Source: an uncultured bacterium
Lineage (GTDB): Bacteria; Actinomycetota; Aquicultoria; SKW223; CALKMS01
DNA: 10,760 nucleotides
NCBI GenBank assembly: GCA_938091145.1
Contig: CALKMS010000030.1
Location: forward strand, 1 to 10,760
Direction of reading: 5' to 3'
Part shown: in pieces, positions 6,796 through 10,760 of the stretch
Position numbering within the stretch: the stretch's first letter is position 1
How the letters are laid out: every line of letters starts with the position of its first letter
The notes under the pieces: generated by a model
What the model was told of the DNA's origin: nothing
Databases searched by the model: none
What the model saw: only the letters and a program-made list of their open reading frames with translations
Program-made: the position numbers and the translations under genes

Positions 6796-7278
6796 ATGGA
6801 AGTAGTGGGAAAAGTCATTAAAGCTAATGAGAAAACCATTGTTATCCAGATACCCCGAACGGCTGCTTGTACTGGTTGCGGAGTTTGCCAGGCGGCTAAA
6901 GGAGATTCCTTGCTTGAGGCTGAAAACCATGTTCGGGCTCAAGTTGGCGATCTGGTAAAGGTCTCGCTCTCGGAAAAAACTTTCCTTAAAGCTTCCTTTC
7001 TCGCTTATGCTCTACCTCTCTTTTTCTTTCTTCTCGGTTATTTAGCTGGAGCCGCCTTGAGCTCTTTTCTAAAAATCAAAGGCGAAGGTCTGCCAATTCT
7101 TTTTTCTTTCCTCTTTTTGGCCCTTTCCTTTTTTGGGCTTCGCTGGCTATATCCCAGCGATAGTAAGCGGGCTTTATCTTTTCAGCCTCAAGCCAAAGAA
7201 ATAATCTCTCCTGACTCGCCATTGGCAACTAGTTGTGATTTTCCAGCTTCAAATGGGGACGCCCCCGCCCAGTCTTGA
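6796..7278 (+). CDS. RseC/MucC-like membrane protein with N-terminal Cys cluster
   Basis: 160 residues, resembling the RseC/MucC (SoxR-reducing system) family. A short N-terminal cytoplasmic domain opens with GKVIKANEKTIVIQIPR and a C-x2-C-x2-C cluster (C25, C28, C31, in ACTGCGVCQA), a likely redox or Fe-S site. VGDLVKVSLSEKTFLKASFLAYALP leads into two membrane segments (about 67-91 and 96-116). A hydrophilic tail of about 45 residues, Ser/Pro-rich with one Cys, ends the protein. Typical RseC has a fourth Cys in the N-terminal cluster, which I do not see. RseC proteins act with Rnf-type complexes to reduce SoxR or to modulate anti-sigma factors; no Rnf, SoxR or sigma genes are present here. 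Its place between copA and a thioredoxin-fold gene suggests a redox function in the same operon. Confidence 0.75.
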   Translation: MEVVGKVIKANEKTIVIQIPRTAACTGCGVCQAAKGDSLLEAENHVRAQVGDLVKVSLSEKTFLKASFLAYALPLFFFLLGYLAGAALSSFLKIKGEGLPILFSFLFLALSFFGLRWLYPSDSKRALSFQPQAKEIISPDSPLATSCDFPASNGDAPAQS

Positions 7279-7297
7279 TTTTCTTTCTAATATCTGT

Positions 7298-7303
7298 TTA
7301 AAT
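7298..7303 (+). promoter_or_regulatory. Candidate -10 for a leaderless thioredoxin transcript
   Basis: TTAAAT lies 7 nt before the ATG at 7311. A TTGATT (4 of 6 to consensus) lies 17 nt upstream at 7275-7280, overlapping the preceding stop codon. Transcription would start at or next to the ATG, which has no Shine-Dalgarno. The match is modest. Confidence 0.33.
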
Positions 7304-7310
7304 ACCCCAT

Positions 7311-7715
7311 ATGGTATATAAAAAGTTTTTGCTATTTTTGTTAGCTTCTCTCCTGGTCTTATTTCCCCTGGCTTGCACTTCATTAAACAGCCAAAATCCA
7401 GGAACAGAAGGCTCGGCTCCTGACTTGACTAACCTGAAAAAACCCACTGTTATTGAGTTTTACGCTCAATGGTGACCAGCTTGCCGCCAGGTTGCTCCGG
7501 TCGTGAGTCGCCTTCAGCAAAAATACGGGGCAAAGATAGATTTTAAGCTCCTTGATGTTGACGATCCATCAACTTCCCCTTATAAAGAAAAGTATAGCCT
7601 TCAATACGTGCCAACCTTTATTTTTCTTAGTCAGTCAGGGCAGGTTATTGACCGTGCTGTTGGGGCTTTGCCTGAGGAAGAATTAGAGCAAAAAATTCAA
7701 AACTTGCTAAAATAG
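7311..7715 (+). CDS. Thioredoxin-fold lipoprotein with in-frame UGA at the catalytic Cys (predicted selenoprotein, UxxC)
   Basis: Reading through one TGA gives 134 residues. Residues 1-21 form a signal peptide (VYKK then a hydrophobic core) before C22, an imperfect lipobox (F-P-L-A-C). A short linker leads to a thioredoxin-like domain (about 47-134): PTVIEFYAQW, then TGA at residue 55, then P-A-C58, RQVAPVVSRL, the strand IDFKLLDVDD, and YVPTFIF with the cis-Pro P101. The TGA replaces exactly the first Cys of W-C-x-x-C. The rest of the fold is intact, with no frameshift or other stop, and a candidate SECIS hairpin follows at 7489-7513. TGA ends several neighbours normally, so general reassignment is unlikely. 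Likely role: an exported thiol oxidoreductase, perhaps reduced by CcdA or protecting the envelope under copper stress (inference). The alternative is a recent Cys-to-stop mutation. A caller would report only the piece from the GTG at 7503, which is internal (Val65). Confidence 0.82.
7473..7475 (+). other. In-frame UGA, predicted selenocysteine codon
   Basis: TGA at codon 55 of the thioredoxin-like gene, between TGG (Trp) and CCA GCT TGC (Pro-Ala-Cys). It sits at the nucleophilic Cys of the thioredoxin active site, the classic position of Sec in bacterial redox selenoproteins. One base change (TGC or TGT to TGA) would also explain it. Confidence 0.7.
7489..7513 (+). promoter_or_regulatory. Candidate bacterial SECIS hairpin
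   Basis: This is RNA inside the coding region, starting 13 nt after the UGA. AGGU (7489-7492) pairs with GCCU (7510-7513, one G-U), U7493 opposes C7509 as a mismatch, and GCUC (7494-7497) pairs with GAGU (7505-7508, one G-U). The 7-nt loop CGGUCGU (7498-7504) starts its GG 24 nt after the UGA, within the range accepted for bacterial SECIS. The unpaired U below a GC-containing upper stem and the GGUC loop resemble the E. coli fdhF element recognised by SelB. Folded by eye only. Confidence 0.55.
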
Positions 7716-7762
7716 TTTTATATTAAAATCTTTTCTAAATCCCTTTCTCCTTTTCTTGATGT

Positions 7763-7768
7763 TAAAAT
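7763..7768 (+). promoter_or_regulatory. Extended -10 for a leaderless endonuclease V transcript
   Basis: TGTTAAAAT (7760-7768) is an extended -10 with one mismatch in the hexamer. It ends 7 nt before the ATG at 7776, so transcription would start at the start codon. No Shine-Dalgarno is present in the 60-nt gap after the thioredoxin gene, and no terminator is evident there apart from a weak 5-bp stem at 7716-7728. Confidence 0.4.
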
Positions 7769-7775
7769 TCATCTT

Positions 7776-8459
7776 ATGAAGCTAGCAATTAAGCATTCTT
7801 TTTCCCTCTCGCCAAAAGAAGCGATAGCCTTACAAAAAAAGCTGAGTCAGAAGGTAAAGATTGCTAAACTTCCCTTAAGAAAAATAAGGCTCATTGCCGG
7901 GATTGACGTTTCCTACTCTAAAAAAACTAAGAAGCTTTTTGCGGCGGTGGTTGTAGTTTCCTTCCCCGAGTTAGAATTGCAAGAAAGGCAAGGGATAGTC
8001 GATGAAGTAATTTTCCCTTACATCCCTGGCCTGCTCTTTTTTCGCGAAGGAAAAGCTGTGATTAAAGCCTTAGAGGCGCTAAAAAATGAGCCCGATTTAT
8101 TAATGGTTGACGGCCATGGCTTAGCCCATCCCCGAAACTTTGGGATCGCCTCTCATCTAGGTGTTATTTTTGATAAGCCTTCACTCGGCGTAGCCAAAAA
8201 ACCTTTAAGTGGCAAACTTATTCTGCCAGGGAATAAACCTGGCTCCAAGTCGCTTATCATTAAAGGTAACGAAGCGGTGGGGTGGGTCTTGAGAACCAAA
8301 GCTCAATGCCAGCCTATCTATGTTACCATTGGCCACCTTGTTGACTTAAAAGGCTCTTATGAAATTGTTTTAAAAACCCTAACCAAATACCGCTTGCCTG
8401 AGCCAACCAGGCTGGCTCACGCTTTCTCTAATGAGTTAAGGAGCCAGTTTGATAATTAA
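7776..8459 (+). CDS. nfi: Endonuclease V (deoxyinosine 3' endonuclease)
   Basis: 227 residues, full length. A DNA-repair nuclease that cuts the second phosphodiester bond 3' to deoxyinosine and other deaminated bases, Mg2+ dependent and cytoplasmic. Family signatures in order: IAGIDVSYSK with catalytic D44; FPYIPGLLFFREG with the strand-separating wedge PYIPG (Y82) and catalytic E91; LLMVDGHGLAHPRNFGIASHLGV with D112; KPSLGVAKKPL; and the late GHLVDLKGSYEIVLKTLTKYRLPEPTRLAHAFSNELR segment carrying the conserved His. It follows the thioredoxin gene on the same strand but probably has its own promoter and no functional tie to the copper genes. Its stop lies within an AT-only palindrome shared with the convergent DUF4013 gene. 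Confidence 0.96.
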   Translation: MKLAIKHSFSLSPKEAIALQKKLSQKVKIAKLPLRKIRLIAGIDVSYSKKTKKLFAAVVVVSFPELELQERQGIVDEVIFPYIPGLLFFREGKAVIKALEALKNEPDLLMVDGHGLAHPRNFGIASHLGVIFDKPSLGVAKKPLSGKLILPGNKPGSKSLIIKGNEAVGWVLRTKAQCQPIYVTIGHLVDLKGSYEIVLKTLTKYRLPEPTRLAHAFSNELRSQFDN

Positions 8460-8472
8460 TTATAATTAATTA
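8453..8472. repeat. 20-bp perfect A/T palindrome spanning two convergent stop codons
   Basis: TAATTAATTATAATTAATTA is self-complementary throughout. It covers the TAA stop of endonuclease V (8457-8459) and the TAA stop of the convergent DUF4013 gene (8470-8472). With no G or C and no flanking T-run it is a poor intrinsic terminator, but it is the only structure between the two converging transcription units. Confidence 0.6.
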
Positions 8473-9180
8473 ATAAGCTCCACCCTTTGGAGAAGTTGGC
8501 TCAGCCATCGGAGCGGCAAAGTTCGCCCGGTAATACTGAGCAAGGTAATGGGCGTAAACCAGGGTGGCAAAAAATCCTAAGAAAATCAAAGCAATTTGAC
8601 CCAGCAAAGGTATAACACTTAAAATCGAGCCCACGATAACCACGGCAACTGAAACTCCAAACATAACAGCTAAAAGCACAAAGTAACCACCAAGGTTAGT
8701 AGTAATGTAGCTAAATATCTGGCTAAATTTAAATCCAGAGCCAAATCCACCCTCGCGAGCATAGTTAAGAAGAATAGCCGGCGAAACAAAAGCAACTAAG
8801 AGCAGGTAAATGCCGCCTAAAGACATAAATATCATCATTCCACCCAAAGCAGCAAAGCCGGCTGTCTGACTATCTCCCTGACCACTTATGGCTGCTAACA
8901 ACAAAGGGACAATTGAAAAGCCCATCAAAATTAAAGCTGGCAAAGCCCAAACAAACATTATTAACATCAAAACCAGGCCATTAACCCATTTTTCGCCTAG
9001 CTCATCCCATTCTGGCAAGGGAAGTTCGCTTCCAGCTATAACTTGGCGCAAAAGCTGAAGGAAGTATCCGTAAGCAGCAAAATTGAGGATAGGAACGAGG
9101 TTTATCAGACCACCAATGGCTACCTTCTTTACCCAGTCGTTGTCTTCAAAAACATAAGTTATTCCTCGGCCAATATCCAT
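8470..9180 (-). CDS. DUF4013 multi-pass membrane protein
   Basis: 236 residues, resembling the DUF4013 family of unknown function. The N-terminus reads DIGRGITYVFEDNDWVKKVAIGGLINLVPILNFAAYGYFLQLL, and a loop carries LPLPEWDELGEKWVNG (about 52-68), both typical of the family. Hydrophobic segments lie at about 23-44, 70-98, 108-140 (probably two crossings) and 165-214 (probably two), so five or six membrane passes, followed by a short Pro/Gly tail. The ribosome site AAGGGGGTGA just before the ATG at 9180 is strong. It is last in a minus-strand set with three other genes; the 63-nt gap before it holds a hairpin, so it may be partly uncoupled. No catalytic residues are evident. Confidence 0.82.
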   Translation of the reverse strand: MDIGRGITYVFEDNDWVKKVAIGGLINLVPILNFAAYGYFLQLLRQVIAGSELPLPEWDELGEKWVNGLVLMLIMFVWALPALILMGFSIVPLLLAAISGQGDSQTAGFAALGGMMIFMSLGGIYLLLVAFVSPAILLNYAREGGFGSGFKFSQIFSYITTNLGGYFVLLAVMFGVSVAVVIVGSILSVIPLLGQIALIFLGFFATLVYAHYLAQYYRANFAAPMAEPTSPKGGAY

Positions 9181-9215
9181 TTTTTCACCCCCTTCCCTTT
9201 AAAGTAATCAAACCC

Positions 9216-9241
9216 TTTTGGCAAAAGATTTTTTGTCAAAA
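9216..9241 (-). terminator. AT-rich hairpin between the two-TM gene and the DUF4013 gene (weak terminator or attenuator)
   Basis: An 11-bp inverted repeat: TTTTG (9216-9220) with CAAAA (9237-9241), one G-T wobble, C9222 with G9235, and AAAA with TTTT around a GATT loop (9227-9230). It starts 2 nt after the stop of the upstream gene in the minus direction. Downstream on the minus strand is GGGTTTG, not a clear T-run, so termination would be weak; the plus strand has TTTTA after the stem but no gene pointing into it. Confidence 0.35.
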
Positions 9242-9243
9242 TT

Positions 9244-9741
9244 TTACATTTGGAGTTTACTTTTAAAATAATCATATGATACACCTAAAAGAGCCAGCAA
9301 AAAAACAAAAATTGCGTAATAGCGGTAGGCGCGGGTTTTTAAACTGATTTTACCAACTTTCTGGCCGCTTAAAACCCAATAGGTCTGGCCTTCTCTTATT
9401 TCGTCAGCGTTGCTCAGATAAACCCGGCCAGGTAACTTAACCCTCAAGTAATAAGGTCCGTTATCGGTTAAGCCTTTTAAACTAACTCCTGCTTGAAAAG
9501 AATGGTCCACCCAGAAAAAGTAGTCTCTTTTCTCCACCAAGCCTTCACCAACTGAAATTAACTCTCTTCCTTTAAACTGCTCAATCAGCGAAGGATCTTG
9601 AAAAACAAAAACCCCGTTTCGCCCTTCCCTGTCCACCCCAACCACAACCTTGGTTAAAGAGCAACCGCGCGGAACAAAAAAAACCAATAAAACCAGAAAG
9701 ATTAAACTTAAACGTGTAATCAGCTGGTCTTTTGTCTTCAC
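9244..9741 (-). CDS. Hypothetical protein with N- and C-terminal membrane segments and an external beta-rich domain
   Basis: I do not recognise this 165-residue protein. Membrane segments lie at about 10-24 (LSLIFLVLLVFFV) and 142-159 (YAIFVFLLALLGVSYDYF), with about 115 residues between them and a short Lys-containing cytoplasmic end. With both ends inside, the middle would face outward. The first segment ends in PRGC (C27), the only Cys. The middle is strand-rich with many Val, Gly and Tyr residues (VVVGVDREGRNGVFVF; YYLRVKLPGRVYL; QTYWVLSGQKVGKISLK) and could be a small beta-sandwich, but no motif is diagnostic. The GTG start at 9741 overlaps the stop of the EF-Tu-like gene by 4 bp (GTGA), so the two are translationally coupled. 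No ATG gives a plausible alternative that keeps the first segment. Confidence 0.75.
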   Translation of the reverse strand: MKTKDQLITRLSLIFLVLLVFFVPRGCSLTKVVVGVDREGRNGVFVFQDPSLIEQFKGRELISVGEGLVEKRDYFFWVDHSFQAGVSLKGLTDNGPYYLRVKLPGRVYLSNADEIREGQTYWVLSGQKVGKISLKTRAYRYYAIFVFLLALLGVSYDYFKSKLQM

Positions 9742-9995
9742 TCCTCTTCAACCTTGTATATTGTGTCTCCCTCGCGCACCTTTTCCTTTACTTTAAGACC
9801 AATTGAGTCACCGGCTGAAGCTTCACTAACTGGCTGGTGCTCAATCTGCATTGACTCAACCACTTGAACAAAATCAGTTGTGTGACCTTTGATGTGGATT
9901 TTGTCCCCCACCTTTAATTTGCCGCTCAGCTCGATCGCCGCTACTTGCAAGTTAGAAAAATAGTGGGTAGCCTTGCCAACTTCTACTTCTTTCAT
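9738..9995 (-). CDS. EF-Tu domain II-like small protein ('translation elongation factor-like')
   Basis: 85 residues forming one beta-barrel of the EF-Tu/IF2 domain II type, with no GTPase domain. The pattern is clear: VGKATHYFSNLQVAAIEL, LKVGDKIHIKG, a central VVESMQIEH, ASAGDSIGLKV and a final VREGDTIYKV. Proteins of this size are annotated as translation-elongation-factor-like and are often found near U32 peptidases; none is seen here. Its role is unknown, and binding to nucleic acid or to a protein partner is only a guess. Ribosome site AGGAGG lies 6 nt before the ATG at 9995. It sits 24 nt after the 7-TM gene and overlaps the next gene by 4 bp, so these three look like one operon. Confidence 0.85.
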   Translation of the reverse strand: MKEVEVGKATHYFSNLQVAAIELSGKLKVGDKIHIKGHTTDFVQVVESMQIEHQPVSEASAGDSIGLKVKEKVREGDTIYKVEEE

Positions 9996-10019
9996 CCATC
10001 CCTCCTTTCCTTCCTCTGG

Positions 10020-10724
10020 CTACTTAAGCTGTTCGCGCCCTTTCTCTAAAGTGCCGGCTTTTAAGAAGCCTAACAAAAGAAAGGTCGCCCCTAGCATCTC
10101 CGCTGGATAGAGACCAACAGTTTTTCCAGCTCGAGCCAGGCTGCCCGCAAAAGCAATCACAATTGTGCCAATGGCAATTAAAACATTGGCCCACATTCGA
10201 TAAGCATACTCTTTTTTAGCCGCGAAACGCACGACCGAATAAACTGCTCCTCCCAGAAGAAAAATAGTCCCCGGTATAGTGTAAAAAAATGAAAAAAGGC
10301 GAACGCTATCAGGCATGGCTTTCCCGCCAACTGTTATTCCTGGAACCAAATTTTCCAGCTTAAGCGGAGCGGTAAAAGCAAAATAAAGAAAGGGCAAAAG
10401 AATAATTAAAAGATAGGCTAAAAAAAGGTGGCCAATGGTTTTCCTTCGAAAAATTAAATAGGCTGTGCCAAGCCCCAAAAAGCCGACCAGGGTAGCAGCC
10501 ACCACATAGTAAAAGCGATAGATAAGGGGTTCCCAGCTTAAAGAAAATTCGGAATAGCTCTCAATTAAAGCTCCCAAAGCATACAAAAAAAGCCCGACGG
10601 TCCAGGCTAGCTGATGGAGCCTCCTCCTCTCAATATATTGCTTGAGAACCAAAAAAGTGAAATAAAAACCAACTATTGCCGTGGCTAATGGCCAACCCCA
10701 ATGGGCCCAGAACTCATCTTTCAT
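10020..10724 (-). CDS. Hypothetical seven-transmembrane protein
   Basis: 234 residues, almost entirely membrane. Seven hydrophobic segments lie at about 9-27, 39-57, 68-90, 97-116, 143-165, 178-196 and 204-223, with an external N-terminus or short MKDEFWAHWG lead and a Lys-rich C-terminal end. I do not recognise the family. Short basic loops (ERRRLHQ, FRRKT, AAKKEYAYRM) suggest cytoplasmic turns. There is no Lys in the seventh segment in a rhodopsin-like setting and no HAMP, kinase or GGDEF domain. It heads the minus-strand set that continues with the EF-Tu-like protein. The ATG at 10724 has no Shine-Dalgarno but has a -10-like hexamer 8 nt upstream, so a leaderless start is possible. Confidence 0.8.
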   Translation of the reverse strand: MKDEFWAHWGWPLATAIVGFYFTFLVLKQYIERRRLHQLAWTVGLFLYALGALIESYSEFSLSWEPLIYRFYYVVAATLVGFLGLGTAYLIFRRKTIGHLFLAYLLIILLPFLYFAFTAPLKLENLVPGITVGGKAMPDSVRLFSFFYTIPGTIFLLGGAVYSVVRFAAKKEYAYRMWANVLIAIGTIVIAFAGSLARAGKTVGLYPAEMLGATFLLLGFLKAGTLEKGREQLK

Positions 10725-10732
10725 TCTAATTT

Positions 10733-10738
10733 ATTTTA
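10733..10738 (-). promoter_or_regulatory. -10-like hexamer 8 nt before the 7-TM gene
   Basis: On the minus strand TAAAAT is followed by 8 nt and then the ATG at 10724. There is no Shine-Dalgarno at usable spacing (AGAGG lies about 17 nt before the ATG). The -35 region falls at or beyond the window edge and cannot be judged. This is the same layout as at 7763-7768. Confidence 0.33.
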
Positions 10739-10760
10739 ACCTCTATAATTAACAAAAAAC

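Noticed and set aside
7311..7715. Read-through of TGA as Gly or Trp by a reassigned genetic code (as in Gracilibacteria/SR1 or Mycoplasma)
   Set aside because: TGA ends the genes at 385, 1324, 3855, 4552, 7278 and 9738 at natural family ends, and no other gene here has an internal TGA.
7503..7715. Separate 70-residue gene starting at GTG 7503
   Set aside because: It begins inside the thioredoxin fold, lacks the active site and has no ribosome site; it is the 3' part of the read-through frame from 7311.
9181..9243. Minus-strand promoter from TTGACA near 9236 for the DUF4013 gene
   Set aside because: No acceptable -10 at 16-18 nt spacing; the motif is part of the hairpin at 9216-9241.
10020..10724. 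Microbial rhodopsin, because of seven membrane segments
   Set aside because: No retinal-binding Lys or surrounding motif in the seventh segment.
1..10760. CRISPR array, tRNA/rRNA genes, insertion sequences, prophage or attachment sites
   Set aside because: No spaced direct repeats, cloverleaf-like sequence, transposase or integrase signature was found on reading through both strands.

Overview
The window is a compact stretch of bacterial chromosome at roughly 40-45% GC by eye. Genes are densely packed, with several 4-bp start/stop overlaps. It holds 15 protein-coding genes, the first cut by the left edge, and no RNA gene, insertion sequence, phage gene or CRISPR array that I can see. The lineage is not certain. 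BlaI/M56 regulation, a short CcdA, an RseC-like protein, a DUF4013 protein and a stand-alone EF-Tu-domain-II-like protein suggest an uncultured, deep-branching or Gram-positive-like bacterium. TGA is used as a normal stop by at least six genes here, so the code looks standard.

Layout. 1-1323 (+): a BlaI/CopY-type repressor and an M56 (BlaR1-like) membrane metalloprotease that ends in a short Cys/His-rich external tail instead of a penicillin-sensing domain. 1324-1788 (-): a flavin-reductase-like FMN protein, divergent from ccdA (1905-2639, +) across back-to-back extended -10 promoters. 2671-7715 (+): a copper/thiol region. A strong promoter overlapped by a BlaI-type palindrome precedes a UreH/TauE-like membrane protein fused to a cupredoxin domain, then a CopZ-like HMA protein, a membrane-anchored Cys/Met cupredoxin, a CopA-type Cu(I) P1B ATPase, an RseC-like membrane protein and a thioredoxin-fold lipoprotein. 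7776-8459 (+): endonuclease V. 8470-10724 (-): a four-gene membrane cluster of unknown role (7-TM protein, EF-Tu-like small protein, two-TM protein, DUF4013 protein).

The most notable item is the thioredoxin-like gene at 7311-7715. One in-frame TGA sits exactly where the first catalytic Cys of WCxxC belongs, giving W-TGA-P-A-C. The frame is intact on both sides, and the RNA just downstream can fold into a hairpin with a GGUC-containing loop, as in bacterial SECIS elements. The best reading is an extracytoplasmic selenoprotein (UxxC thioredoxin), which conventional gene calling would truncate to a 70-residue fragment.

Working model (inference): the BlaI/M56 pair senses copper or thiol stress outside the membrane and derepresses the copper operon. 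CopZ/CopA export Cu(I), and the two cupredoxin domains bind it outside. CcdA and the UreH-like protein pass thiol electrons across the membrane, with the Sec-thioredoxin a candidate recipient. Several genes lacking a Shine-Dalgarno carry a -10-like hexamer 7-8 nt before the ATG, which suggests leaderless transcripts.
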